A stretch of 64,000 nucleotides of DNA from Apoderus coryli (taxonomy: Eukaryota > Arthropoda > Insecta > Coleoptera > Attelabidae), in contig OU452198.1 in NCBI GenBank assembly GCA_911728435.2, forward strand, positions 20,184,001 to 20,248,000, read 5' to 3'. The notes below the pieces were generated by a model that made no database searches, was not told the DNA's origin, and saw only the letters and a list, made by a program, of their open reading frames with translations. How positions within the stretch are numbered: the stretch's first letter is position 1; the number at the start of each line of letters is the position of its first letter. Positions 12,216 through 22,710 of the stretch are shown in pieces. The position numbers were made by a program, and so were the translations under genes.

Positions 12216-14060
12216 AGTGGACCTAAATTTAAAATAATTTTAGAGTAGTGTGTTAGGAAATGAAATTTTGGTTTTAAATTACTTTCTGAATCTTCTATTA
12301 AGTTTTGCAGATATTCTACAGACGCTTTTCTAATACAACGACAAGTAAGAATTTCTGTAATTTCAAACAGTAGTAAATATAAATGCCAAATTTCGTCGTT
12401 TTTACTGATAAATTCTCCCACAATAAACCGAAAATTTTTAACCAAGCATAACATTTCTGAAGCTGATGATATGATTATATTTTTTTGTAATTGTTCAAAC
12501 GAAATGCCAGGTATAATATTTTTCTCGTTACTATTATAGGAAAAGAATTTTATTCGCGAATTTAGCATGTCTAGAGTAAAATATTTTTTATCGATTAATT
12601 GTTTTATAATTAACGCCATGTCATACCTTTGAACGCCTTCAAATAGATCATGCATCACATCACAAAAGAAATTGTCATAAACATGAAAGCTACTTAAATT
12701 ATTGAAAATGCATTGTTCTTTTAGACCTATTTGATTTGCAAAATCAATTTCGTAATTAATTTTTAGTCTAATTTTATTTTTCATTTCCGTCACCTGTTTA
12801 AAATTTTCAGTTTTTGTTTGAGTACAAATCCTGCAGTAATAAGTTGAATTAAAAGTTTCGTTATATCCTAATATTCAGTTTAAACCAGCATTGTCCCCTG
12901 TCAAAGTAACTAATTGGAACCGGATATAACAAGAGGAACCATCTTCCAGTCGTACCCAGATACCCTCATTTTCAAGAAATTTTAATTCTTCGACTATTAC
13001 ATAGAACATTTTGTTATTACCATATTTTATCCTATCTCCTGAATAAAACAATAAAGCAAGAAATATATTTTCAAGCCTTGATGCATGTGATGGTGGTATA
13101 GTTGGTATATAATAATACAAAGCACCTAACTTATAACAACCAGCGTGAGATCCCAGAGGATTCAGAATTTTGAAATCATCAAAGTATATTACGATAGGCA
13201 ATATAATTTCCTGTGAGTTAAATGTTAAAAGCCTTTTCCACATTTGCCCTGAATAACATTTTCTAAAATGTCTTCATTATTTTCAAGGTCTCTTTGGAAG
13301 TTTACAATTTTTGTAAGAACCTCCGGAATCTCTAAAAACAGTTTTAATGTTTTTCTCATTGGTATAAAATATGAGTAAGAATTTTTAAGCAACATCGATG
13401 TTTCTTTTCTCTTCTGAGTTCTGTAACTCCAAGAAGTTGTGGTTCAGGCTTTATATATTTATCAGATTCTTCGAAAAACTGGACCCTCTTATACTCTGAT
13501 TTTAAGTCAGAAAAGGAATTTTCTAATAAAATGAACATATCGTTTAACATATTTCGATTCTTATCATTAACCTTTATACAAATATCCTTTATAAGCTCAA
13601 TACAACCTGAAGTTAAAAATGAATTTAGAATGTCAATAATAGACTGGATAACAACCCTATTAATATTCAGACTATACAGATTTGACATAAATACTTCAAC
13701 CGACGTCTTTAAAACCGATTTAAATTTCTAAAATATTTCTTCTACATTGCCACCTTTTTCGTTACTCGAGTATGGTTCATCAGTAGAATAGTTATTAGTA
13801 TCGTGATTTAAATTGCGTTAAGTCATTTTCTGACTTGTTTAAATTTTGATTATATTTATTTTCTTCCTTGGGTTCTTCAATGCCAGATATATGTACTTTT
13901 TTTGAAAATTCTGTGTGTTCAATATGTACATGTCTCCGAAAACTAGCTTTGGTATTGTATAGTCTCTTGAAATTTTTTATAGGACATTTAAAATAATTAT
14001 AAATGTGATGAAAGAATTGAATATGAAGCAGATATTTACTGAGATTTAAGAATTTTTTTA
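12216..14060 (-). pseudogene. Copy 3: C2H2 zinc-finger, transposase-like gene, truncated
   Basis: On the minus strand the order is a ZnF-like segment (14040-13800, with KRLYNTKASFRRHVHIEH), a helical segment (13688-13356), then 13243-12875 with YFDDFKILNPLGSHAGCYKL and LLFYSGDRIKYGNNKMF. A stop (TGA) at about 12873 follows GDNAGLN. The region resumes at 12793 with IMHDLFEGV-like residues (DVMHDLFEGVQRYDMALIIK), SASEMLCLVKNFRFIVGEF and LKPKFHFLTHYSKIILNLGP. Homology stops there, where gypsy gag takes over in the same frame. The part encoding RFEAKH (see copy 1) is missing. Cys-rich YCRICTQ aligns with YCRICTC of copy 2. Function unknown; clearly defunct. Confidence 0.6.
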
Positions 14061-14474
14061 GAACCTAAAGTGCATTCCATAGTGTATAGTTGTGCCAAAA
14101 CTTAACAAACTCAACAAAACCAATTAAGTTATTTAAGTCAAACTGGTGACAAAACAAATTTCATCTTATTCTCTGGTAGGTGTAGGTTAAAGTAATTATA
14201 ATAAATCCGATATATGTGGATATATTTTATCCTCTGGTAAATTAATATTATAAAATAATTATAAATGTGATGAAAGAATTGAATATGAAGCAGATATTTA
14301 CTGAGATTTAAGAATTTTTTTAGAACATAAAGTGCATTCCATAGTGTATAGTTGTGCCAAAACTTAACAAACTCAACAAAACCAATGAACTTATTTAAGT
14401 CAAACTGGTGACAAAACAAATACCATCTCATTCTCTGGTAGGTGTAGATTAAAGAAATTATAATAAATCCGATA
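13990..14474. repeat. 262-bp tandem duplication
   Basis: The segment starting AAAATAATTATAAATGTGAT at 13990 is repeated from 14252. Both copies run to ATAAATCCGATA (ends 14212 and 14474) with a modest number of substitutions. It covers the zinc-finger-encoding end of copy 3, so part of that relic is present twice. Confidence 0.85.
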
Positions 14475-16180
14475 AATTAATATTATAAACACTTTTTTGT
14501 ATAAGAGTATAGATATGCTTACTCTGAAGCGGGTATTCCGCCCCTAAGACATGGAATATCTTAAAAAGCGTGTCAAATGCCCTTAATGGTGTCTCAAATT
14601 GATACTGCAGATTATCCAGGATTACATAACTGGATGTTATGTGGGTAATGGTTGAACCAACAACTAACCTGTACGGTTGCAATGTCCTCTTTTTCTCAAA
14701 ACTTTCAGTAATTTTATTGGTCTGTGCAAATTCAATACCGCTCGGATCCTAAAATGATTAAAAAATATTAATTAATACCTATTAAAACACTTTTTTTTTT
14801 AATTTTGTGAAATTTAAAATACGAGTAAATATAAACGCCGGCTGATATGAATTAAATTAATCGAATGCTTACTTAAAAATTGTATAAAATATGCTTTCTT
14901 AAAAATTGTATAAAATAGTTTTTTTTTCAGGATAACATGTAAATCTTTTAACATTAAGTCTTTATCAAGAAGTCTGAAACATTTTTTACTTATAAAACTT
15001 ACAAGAATAAGCTTCATTTAATTCTTTTTCGCTCCACCTGATGTTAATATATGCTCTTACCTTTACATGGACAACTATTCCTTCAATACTCTCAAGAGCA
15101 GAGAATTTCCACCACTTATTTGCTTGTTTAACTTTTCCCGTGGGAGGAATTAGATAATTTATTAAAGAAATTTGTGCTGCAATTTGATTACCTAAAAATT
15201 GCAATACTTAATTATTATAGACTCAAATAATTTTTAAGATGCAGTGAATGTAATCAAAAGCCTGATCCATATCGTTCAAAAAATAATGTTATTCCATATT
15301 TATTGAGCTAATATTTTTTTTTCATATTTGTAACTTACACCTTAAAATAATGATACATAATATACTTGTATAAATAAAACTTTATTTTTGGAACGATTAT
15401 TAACTAACTGCATGGATTTACGTACCTTGCACATATCTAATATCGTTGTATAATTCTGTAGCATAAATATCTTTTGGATTAACTCCTTTTATTGCCACTA
15501 CTTTTTCAAAAAATTCATTCCAATTCAAATGTATGCCTAATTGTGAATCTGGATACAATCTCTCGAAGTCTAAGTTAATCTGAAACAATTATAATTAATA
15601 GTTAAAGTTGGCTGGTTTGAAAGGTTTCGTTAATTTTTTTTTAATGAAATGATAAAGAAATTAAATAAATTACTGTGGTTATGAAAAATTGAGGGTACTT
15701 TTTTAAAAAATTAACAAAACATCCGATCTGAGGTCTTTCAGTATTGGCCACTCTTTAATAAATTCTGTAACTGTTGGTTTTTTTTGACGATTTTCTCACA
15801 GCAAATATTAGATTCCACTTGTCTATCACAGTGGCCCACGGTCTGCATTGTTTTGAAGCCAAATGATATTTTCTTGAATTGTGGAGTCTATAACTAACAA
15901 TTTTTTTATTAACTTTATATAAGACTTCCGTATTCGTCTTCGAGATTTTAGAAATCTCGTCATTTTCATCTAAATCGGTTCGCCTTCTTTTTAACGAGTC
16001 TCCAGATAAATATCTTATATTTCTAACATAATTCGACAATTTTCCTTTGGATTTTTGCGATTCGTCCGTATTACTTTTAGCCTTCCTTATAGGATGGACG
16101 TAATAAGTTCCCATTACTTCAGTTGGAAAGAGCGAAAGTATTTTTGCTGCTAACACGGTATTATGCATGTCATTTACCGG
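14458..16180 (-). pseudogene. Multi-exon TE-associated relic (unknown family)
   Basis: Minus-strand exons with splice signals can be followed. The first, about 16180-15755, encodes VLAAKILSLFPTEVMGTYYV and a KGKLSNYVRN segment. The second, about 15580-15427, encodes LDFERLYPDSQLGIHLNWNE and has flanking AG and GTACGT. The third, about 15194-15064, encodes QIAAQISLINYLIPPTGKVK, with acceptor TTTTTAG and donor GTAAGA. The fourth, about 14747-14458, encodes LVVGSTITHITSSYVILDNL and ends in a stop. I recognise the motif style from multicopy insect genes that sit next to the C2H2/transposase-like family, but I cannot assign a function. The 5' end is cut by, or hidden behind, the MITE at 16216. Whether any mRNA is made is unknown. 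Confidence 0.5.
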
Positions 16181-16215
16181 GCTGCAAATAATTTAATTTA
16201 ATTTTTGCCCATATA

Positions 16216-16835
16216 CACTGTGTCCAAGATAAGAATGGGATAGCATTGGAATCTTGGAAACGGTAGGAGTTACAATGTCGGTTAAATTAGAGAAAAGTTG
16301 TATAATTTAAACACTTTTTAAATGATGTTTTCAAAAGTAAACTAACTGTAGCCGTTTTCGAGAATTTTCGAAAAAACGATTTTTTGCGATTCTAGTTGCT
16401 AGAAACATGGAAAACTTGTTTAAATCATTACGTGTGATATACCACCTATTTTTGAATTGAAAATAGCTTTAAATTTAAAAGTGAAAAATTCAGAGCCGTA
16501 TTTAAAAAAACAAAGTTGATTATGGTTTTTCAAAAACCACACGTCGCGTCGTTGTAAAAATTTGTAAACGCTATCTTTTTCCCATCAAAAAGTAACAATG
16601 AGGAAGTGCTTTTCATTTTTTTATATCTGTAATAATAATGTCAGAAACAAATAAAAACTAAAATTGCAAAAAATCGTTTTCAAAAATTCCCGAAAACGGC
16701 TAAAGTTACTTTACTTCTGAAAACACCATTTAGAAGGTGTTTAAATTGTACAACTTTTCTCCAATTTAACCGACATTGTAACTCCTACCGTTTCCAAGAT
16801 TCCAATGCTATCCCATTCTTATCTTGGACAGAGTG
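16216..16835. mobile_element. Foldback MITE, CACTGTGTCCAAG family
   Basis: A 620-bp non-coding element flanked by TA (16214-16215, 16836-16837). The left end CACTGTGTCCAAGATAAGAA and the right end (reverse complement CACTCTGTCCAAGATAAGAA) begin inverted repeats of roughly 170 bp. They include the string GGAATCTTGGAAACGGTAGG on the left and its complement on the right. The TA target and CA-type ends suggest mobilisation by a Tc1/mariner-type transposase. A larger relative lies at 48825-50468. Confidence 0.85.
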
Positions 16836-16837
16836 TA

Positions 16838-18305
16838 TAAGACCTATCGCTAGCTCATATTTATACAGATTTCGATAATTTCGAAGTCGATTTACGAAAC
16901 AACATCTTCTAATCAAAATGCTCCCATATCGCAAACAAGGCAATTATATTCATTTCAAATTATTCGTCCTATCAGGAATATCCGGATTCGACTATAATTT
17001 TGAAATCTACAGTGGTCAACAAAATGATATGCCTCGCCCTGCTACAGAACCAGATCTGGCTCATTTGAACTAGAAATAGAGGCGAAGAAGAAAAAGGGAC
17101 CAGCACAGCACCTCGAGACGTCCGTCGGGACCAATTTGGCCATTGGGCTTTACCTGTATAATCAAAAATACGGTGCAAATATTCCAAGAATTTTCACTTA
17201 GTTTTTACTTATTTTGCTTTTATAATTTGCTCAATGAAGCCATTTGGCAACAGGTATTTTTTTTGTGAAAAAATAAATTAGTTTTACCTATTAATTTTTT
17301 TAATTATTTTTTACCACTTTTGCAGTAAAGTATAATATATATATATCATGCGTATAAAAAAAATCGTGCATTGAAGGGTTAAAGAGAATATGGGATAATA
17401 ATTATGTGCCTACGCGTAGGATATTTTGTTATACAAGGTTGGTAACACTGTTACTGATTATGTTATTTTGTATTTTGCTAGAGAGAGACAGATCAAAATA
17501 TGCATCTGACGGTTTTATTTATAAAAAAAACAATGGGATTTTAAAGTACACAATTTATAGACAAGAATGGCCTGACTGCGCAGTTAGACGATTTTGGGTG
17601 TATTCAAGTGTAGTTTTGCCAGGTTTATTATTACATTGAAATCCTTGAATACCTGTTTGCCGTTTAATGTTGGCAGTTAAATTAACATTCAATTTATTTG
17701 TTATTACAACATTTTTTTTCGACGAAATCAAAAACTAGCGACCATGTTTTTGCTGATAATTTTCGCATAAATTAAAACTTACTCGAATTATTTTACATAT
17801 TCATAATTTCTAAGTACAAAAGAGGGTCTTTATTTCTGGGGCTACAAATTTCTAAATTCAGTCAAATGTGAAGTTTGTCGTAGTACCAGTGTATAACACC
17901 TATTACATATCTCATAGTTCGACCAACTATTATGAAATATTGGTCAAATTATTTATAACACCTAATAATTTTGTATGAAAATAAATTAGAATATTGATTT
18001 AACTCTATAAAACTAGTACCTCTAAACCATTCAAAGGCAAGAACGGATCTAAACTTTTGGAAAACGAACACATTGCAAATAGCCCATATTAAAGAAATAT
18101 TATTCCTTTGAAGAAGAATAGAAATGAGATAGCCAATGAAAAAGAGACAATTAAAAACGACATATCACACTAAAATATATCTACAGGGTGAGCTGTTCTA
18201 TTTTAGAATTAAAAATATCTACTCTTATTTTGTCTGTTATAATTATTGTTACTTAGATATCTTATGTTGGAGTTCATTCAAAAGATTAACCAGTCACTAC
18301 CATTT
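16838..18305. other. Gene-free interval, left flank of the Polinton
   Basis: No ORF here has recognisable content. AT-rich runs and a short TATATATATA stretch near 17335 are the only visible structure. From about 18185 (CTACAGGGTGAGC) to the Polinton edge the DNA resembles the repeat at 54848-54940, including the shared string GATGTTGGAGTTC (here TTATGTTGGAGTTC, about 18263). Confidence 0.5.
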
Positions 18306-18311
18306 GTAAAG
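18306..18311. repeat. Polinton target-site duplication, left
   Basis: GTAAAG immediately precedes the first TIR base. The same six bases immediately follow the right TIR (35488-35493). A 6-bp duplication is the standard Polinton integration signature. Confidence 0.95.
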
Positions 18312-18952
18312 AGTAGTAGTACAAGCGGGATTCTGGACCACTTTGGTAACCTGTCCATCAGGTTCTACGCTGCTGAGGTTATATGGGGGTTACCATGCAC
18401 TTCTTCGGCGAAGAAGTAATTTTTTGCCAAGGGGGTTCAAAAGGTGAGAAAAAATGCAAAAAAATAAGCAAATGTCACCTTTTCCGAAGAAGTGTTGGGG
18501 AGGACTGCAGAATGGCATAGTACATGTTCACGTGACTGTGACGTGTACAAAGTGTCAAAAAGGCACTCGTATGTGGTTGTAAGAGAGAGATTGAGTATTA
18601 GGTGTCCATAAGTTGTGTGTAGTATGTATATAATGGCAAAAAAAAAAAAAAATTGTTATGGTTATTTTGTATGCACACGCGAGATAATCTAATATTTATT
18701 TGACCTCTTTGGCCTCGGTGTGGTGATAACACACATGAATGAAAGTCTATTTTAAATTTATATACAGGGACAATGTGTGAACACATCGAAATTTGTAAAG
18801 ATTAGCTTTGGCCTTACACACCACCACACACAACATGTGTATGAAAACACAGAGGCGCACGTATTGTAGAAAATTAAATATTAGAGAGTTTAGCCTAGCC
18901 TAGCCTGGCCTAGCCTCGCCCTCGCCTAACAACTTGTGTATGAAATAAAACA
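18312..18952. repeat. Polinton left terminal inverted repeat
   Basis: About 641 bp matching 35487-34840 in reverse complement, with only small differences in an A run and a repeated CCATAA unit. It contains a perfect hairpin, ACTTCTTCG G CGAAGAAGT (18399-18417). Its inner end holds a run of CCTAG/CCTGG-type pentamers (about 18893-18927). The terminal bases are where the protein-primed polymerase and the integrase would act. Confidence 0.95.
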
Positions 18953-19183
18953 CACCATTAAGAAAAGTAATAGAATTTATTAAGACAAAACAAATTATTA
19001 CAATTATTATTATTCTTCATTTAGAAACCAAAGAGTTACTAAGTTACAATAAAAACAATACTGCATTTTCAAGTTGCGTGGTAATAGTCCCAAGGTGTTG
19101 TTGAATTGTTGACTTAGTGACACTCTCATACATTTTGAACACGTATAATATATACTATATAATGTCCTTTTCGTTGTTCAGCA

Positions 19184-19654
19184 TTAGAGGTATACATAGC
19201 AAATTTCACGTAGTTGACTGTAGTGTTGAAGAATAGGTATATTGGAATGTGTAATTGCTTGTAAAAATTCTTCAGTCGAAGTCCACCAAAAACTTCTATA
19301 GCTGACTGTGATGTTTGTAAATTGGGTAATGTTGTTGTGTCCACACATCAACTGACTTTGAAATGGAACGATTGGATATATATTATTGTATGATCCAATG
19401 CTGTAACCACAACTGTAAGGATGTCCATTGGCTATGTCGATATCACCATTATTTTCACACAAAACAACAGAATTCAATGGAATGGTGTTTGTCGTATAAA
19501 AAGCAGGATATTCATTTAAAATAAGTGTATCAGGATGACGTTCTAACAGAAGAAATGTTCCAATTTCCACAGGATATTGTGTGTGCACAATAATATCACT
19601 GCATGTGATGCACTTTAATACAAAAAAAGCAAAAAGGACAAATAGTTTAAACAT
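19184..19654 (-). CDS. Putative secreted Polinton protein, unknown function
   Basis: A 156-aa protein from an ATG at 19654. The first 18 residues (MFKLFVLFAFFVLKCITC) form a typical signal peptide, followed by a polar, Cys-poor body with several N-x-S/T sites (NNITQFTNITVS region, about residues 107-118). There is no later hydrophobic segment long enough to be an obvious anchor. The product is therefore predicted to enter the secretory pathway, which is unusual beside capsid and replication genes. It is the last gene of the leftward block and lies about 230 bp inside the left TIR. I do not recognise the family. An accessory protein acting on the host cell surface or outside the cell is possible, but that is inference only. 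Confidence 0.6.
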   Translation of the reverse strand: MFKLFVLFAFFVLKCITCSDIIVHTQYPVEIGTFLLLERHPDTLILNEYPAFYTTNTIPLNSVVLCENNGDIDIANGHPYSCGYSIGSYNNIYPIVPFQSQLMCGHNNITQFTNITVSYRSFWWTSTEEFLQAITHSNIPILQHYSQLREICYVYL

Positions 19655-19695
19655 TTTGATTGTTGAACATGAACTGATTCAATTGTAGTCTCCTG

Positions 19696-19697
<2 letters not shown>

Positions 19698-19792
<95 letters not shown>
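19698..19792. repeat. (TA)n microsatellite
   Basis: About 95 bp of nearly pure TA dinucleotides just upstream of the secreted-protein ORF, interrupted by a single ATG. It may act as an AT-rich promoter region, but its length is probably variable. Confidence 0.95.
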
Positions 19793-19883
19793 GAATATCA
19801 TAAAAAATCCCCACTTTTTTAGATAAAATTTGAAAAAAAAAAAAACTTGATGGACTAATTTACAAATATTCTTTATTCAATCC

Positions 19884-20357
19884 TCAGTTTAAGTTATTAT
19901 TTACATGTTTTTGACAATAATATGATTTAAAAATATTTTTCATGTAATTTAGTGAAAAACTACACTCATCTTCATCCAAATTTTGAATTGTATAGTTTAA
20001 AGCCAACTTTTTTAACCACTCCATTTTCTGTATACCTTTAACACAACACGTCGTCGTCGTCATCGTCGTAGAACTTTCCTCCTCCGAGTCTATAAACTGT
20101 TTAATGAAGTTTGTAATGTCTTCATACTCTATGTTGTTGTTTTCAGATGCTGTCGTAGTCATCCATTCCAATCCATGAACATTATTTGTCAACCACTCCA
20201 TATGTTTTTCAATTTTAAATTTCAAGTTCTTTGAACTAAATGGTAATTTCACAAATGTATGCACATATTTACCATTGACAGAATTTAAAATACTAATTTC
20301 TCTACATAAAAAATTTGAATTACCATATTGAAAACCTTGTAAATCTATAATATACAT
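19884..20357 (-). CDS. Conserved-looking 157-aa Polinton protein, unknown function
   Basis: The ATG at 20357 opens MYIIDLQGFQYGNSNFLCRE, followed by KYVHTFVKLPF, an acidic middle with a TTTTCCVKGIQKMEWLKKLA segment, and a C terminus with CSFSLNYMKNIF and YYCQKH. I recall this pattern (D-x-QGF near the N terminus, VKG...K-x-WL in the middle, a late C..H motif) from multicopy insect proteins. It could be an RNase-H/exonuclease-like fold, but that is a guess. The gene sits in the leftward block between the secreted protein and the zinc ribbon ORF. The middle also carries low-complexity S/T runs. Confidence 0.6.
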   Translation of the reverse strand: MYIIDLQGFQYGNSNFLCREISILNSVNGKYVHTFVKLPFSSKNLKFKIEKHMEWLTNNVHGLEWMTTTASENNNIEYEDITNFIKQFIDSEEESSTTMTTTTCCVKGIQKMEWLKKLALNYTIQNLDEDECSFSLNYMKNIFKSYYCQKHVNNNLN

Positions 20358-20430
20358 TTTGTAGAGATGTTGCTGCTAGAGAACTCTTTTGATTACTGAT
20401 ACTCTTTCACAAAATTTAAAACACTATATA

Positions 20431-20592
20431 CTACTGTTGAAGGTTATTTCTTCTGCGATATGAATTCCAAGAATGCTTTTGGGTGTTATTTGAAAATTTT
20501 TCAAAAGCACACGGACGACAAAAATAGTTTTCAATGTTCGTTTCTCCATTACACTTTAGACACTTATAATTATATTTTGTTGGAATCGGCAT
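20431..20592 (-). CDS. Small zinc-ribbon protein
   Basis: From the internal ATG at 20592 the product is 53 aa with two CxxC knuckles (YKCLKCNGETNIENYFCRPC) and a basic tail. An in-frame ATG at 20619 would add nine residues (MFNNTHTHS) made largely by a TG repeat, which I consider less likely. The paired CxxC pattern predicts one zinc ion and possibly nucleic-acid binding. The gene is closely followed upstream by the 404-aa ORF, whose stop is at 20612. Similar short Cys pairs occur in the 34.1-34.8 kb gene of the same element. Confidence 0.5.
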   Translation of the reverse strand: MPIPTKYNYKCLKCNGETNIENYFCRPCAFEKFSNNTQKHSWNSYRRRNNLQQ

Positions 20593-20611
20593 GCTGTGTG
20601 TGTGTGTGTTG

Positions 20612-21826
20612 TTAAACAATTAATTTAGCTTCACGCAACTCTTCAACAATTGAATTAATTTCATTCAAATGACCAGTATGTCCTGCTGCTTGTGAAGATA
20701 ACAACAAACGCAATCGATCAACTAACTCATTGGGATTATCCCAGTGAATATAGTCTATTTTGTTGTTGGTAACCTCTTTATATAAACCACTACCTTTTCT
20801 AATTGGTGCTATAATTTTTTTATATTTTTTCAATTTACTACCCGATACTTGTTGATTGGCTTGATGATACCGCAAATCTGCATTCGTGTCACGTACAATT
20901 CGCTGATAGTTGATTTGATCGTCTTTTTTATAATTTTTAGGAGATCTTAAAAATAGTAATTCATACAGTCCTGGAGTACCTTTATATCGTTTATTTTTAA
21001 CAATGATGTCAGCACCATCAATGTTCACTTTTGAATTACCAATCATTAATTTTTCTGTAGTTCTATCCAAACGAACACCATATTTTGTGTCAAATGTTTT
21101 TGTACGATTATCAACATCATGATATATTTCATTTATATATTTTCTAGGTAACGGATCATACTGATCTAAATAATCCAAATAGGATTTCTCAGCAATGTCC
21201 ACTAGACGTTTGCTGCTACTTAATTCTTCGTCGGCAGCTTCAACAGCAGCAGCTGCATTTTCTAAAATACTACGTTTTTCTGCACTGATTTCTGCTGCTG
21301 CCTCTTCGTCCTCCTCCTCCCCCTCATTTTTAATAAATACATCATCATAGTCGTCACCATATAGAGATTTTAATGGTGTTGGAGATGAAAGGGCATGTGA
21401 TAAATTCCGTGGAATTCTAGGTGTTTCATTCTCATAAGCTGTTGAAGAGTGTACAGTACCAGCTCGATTTCGTTTAAATAGATTTTTTCTAAGTACTGGC
21501 CCTATTGCCTCATCAAATAATTTTGGTTGTGGTGTGGTGGCGGCGGCGGTCGTGTCATCAGAATCTTGTTTCAATTGATCATTGTCATCGTGCTGCTGCT
21601 GTTGCTGCTGCTGCTGCGGCTCCTGATCCTGTAGTTGTTGGTTAAAATTAAGTTTTGATTCAATATTTCGTAAATGTTTTGTGATAGGATTCAACATCCT
21701 TTCTTGAGTCATTTCACCATACTTTAATAAATTTAATTTATTTTTAACAATTTTCCGTTTTTCAATCAACCTTTTTTTTAAATATTTTTCATTTAATTGC
21801 TGATGTTGTTGTTGTTGTCGTATCAT
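20612..21826 (-). CDS. DUF8207-like coiled-coil Polinton protein
   Basis: A 404-aa protein. The N-terminal third is basic and helical (NEKYLKKRLIEKRKIVKNKL) with Q-rich low complexity (about residues 69-79), followed by an acidic stretch (GEEEDEE, about residue 168) and a long helix. The C-terminal domain (about residues 220-310) contains YDPLPRKYINEIYHD, IGNSKVNIDGADIIVKNKRY and KGTPGLYELLF, the pattern I know as the DUF8207 domain of insect Polintons. A lysine-rich segment and an acidic C-terminal helix follow. Its role is unknown; a virion or DNA-associated structural role is suggested by its regular presence in these elements. It lies downstream of the ATPase in the leftward block. Confidence 0.75.
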   Translation of the reverse strand: MIRQQQQHQQLNEKYLKKRLIEKRKIVKNKLNLLKYGEMTQERMLNPITKHLRNIESKLNFNQQLQDQEPQQQQQQQQHDDNDQLKQDSDDTTAAATTPQPKLFDEAIGPVLRKNLFKRNRAGTVHSSTAYENETPRIPRNLSHALSSPTPLKSLYGDDYDDVFIKNEGEEEDEEAAAEISAEKRSILENAAAAVEAADEELSSSKRLVDIAEKSYLDYLDQYDPLPRKYINEIYHDVDNRTKTFDTKYGVRLDRTTEKLMIGNSKVNIDGADIIVKNKRYKGTPGLYELLFLRSPKNYKKDDQINYQRIVRDTNADLRYHQANQQVSGSKLKKYKKIIAPIRKGSGLYKEVTNNKIDYIHWDNPNELVDRLRLLLSSQAAGHTGHLNEINSIVEELREAKLIV

Positions 21827-21834
21827 GTTCTCTG

Positions 21835-21995
21835 TCTGGAGTTCAAAGCAGTTGAAAAGCTGTTCAGACCGGTTGAAAAGCTGTTGAGACCAGTTGATAA
21901 AGCTGTTCAGACCAGTTGATAAAGCTGTTCGGACCAGTTGAAAGCGGTTGAAAAGCTGTTCAAAGCGGTTGATAAAGCTGTTGTGAGCAGGTGAC
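21835..21995. repeat. Tandem GTTGAAAAGCTGTTCAGACCA repeats
   Basis: Between the 404-aa ORF and the ATPase gene, a unit of about 20-23 bp based on AAAGCTGTTCAGACCAGTTG occurs roughly seven times with small changes. It lies in the ATPase 3' / DUF8207 5' spacer and may serve as a leader or promoter spacer. Confidence 0.85.
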
Positions 21996-22020
21996 AGAGC
22001 TGTTGTTGGTATTTATATGA

Positions 22021-22710
22021 CTATTGTAAATAAATATAATTATCAAATCCTTTCCTATATCTACCATCTTCCATTGTGTTATCCTTAAATATTGATAGGA
22101 ACCCATAGTTATCTTGCCAACGTGTTGCACAAACATTCTTAAAAACATCAAATGCCATATCTGTACCAATATGATCGTTGTACACATGTTTCAAATTCAA
22201 TTCATCTTGCTTGAAGAGAATCAAACAATTTGCATTATCTCTTAATAAATGTTTGGGAATTTTAGCATACGATTGACATAAATAGAAAGAGTCTATTTTA
22301 TTGTGACGACCCATACTAAAATAGTTACGTATTACATCTTGATTATCACAAGCTACATCATCAAATATGAAAATTGAATTCGGTTTTACCTCACAAGGTG
22401 GAAGAATATTATCACTAGCACTAAACGAATAGAAACCAACACCAGGTATGGGTTTCAATAACTTTTCCAAATACACATATTTCGGTTGATATAGCGATTT
22501 TGCATAAACGTAAACATTCTCAAATTTTAGTCCATTCTCATGTTCAATCAGATTAAGCATTACATTTGTTTTACCACAATTGGACGGACCAACTAGTATA
22601 CATCTTAGTGTGGATGGAAAGAGGACACCATGTCGTTTATGTTGTTGTTCATTATCATTATAAACATTACTTTCCAACTTAAATGTTGTTTTTTGTTTAA
22701 CAAACTTCAT
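22021..22710 (-). CDS. Packaging ATPase (FtsK/HerA, A32-like)
   Basis: From the ATG at 22710 the product is 229 aa. The Walker A motif GPSNCGKT is at residues 41-48 and the Walker B motif IFIFDDV at about 113-119, with a conserved polar (GRHNKIDSFYLCQSY, sensor-like Q) segment about 20 residues later. This is the genome-packaging ATPase of Polintons and related viruses, expected to pump the element's DNA into preformed capsids using ATP. The 8-residue upstream extension to 22734 would need a GTG start and is unlikely. It is the first gene of the leftward block and shares a 126-bp divergent promoter interval with the PLA2 gene. Confidence 0.92.
   Translation of the reverse strand: MKFVKQKTTFKLESNVYNDNEQQHKRHGVLFPSTLRCILVGPSNCGKTNVMLNLIEHENGLKFENVYVYAKSLYQPKYVYLEKLLKPIPGVGFYSFSASDNILPPCEVKPNSIFIFDDVACDNQDVIRNYFSMGRHNKIDSFYLCQSYAKIPKHLLRDNANCLILFKQDELNLKHVYNDHIGTDMAFDVFKNVCATRWQDNYGFLSIFKDNTMEDGRYRKGFDNYIYLQ

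Noticed and set aside
17406..17639. 77-codon ORF with a hydrophobic N terminus
   Set aside because: Isolated, no homology recognised and no splice or promoter context; probably chance.
19126..19344. 72-codon minus-strand ORF overlapping the secreted-protein gene
   Set aside because: It overlaps the end of a better ORF in another frame and has no recognisable features.
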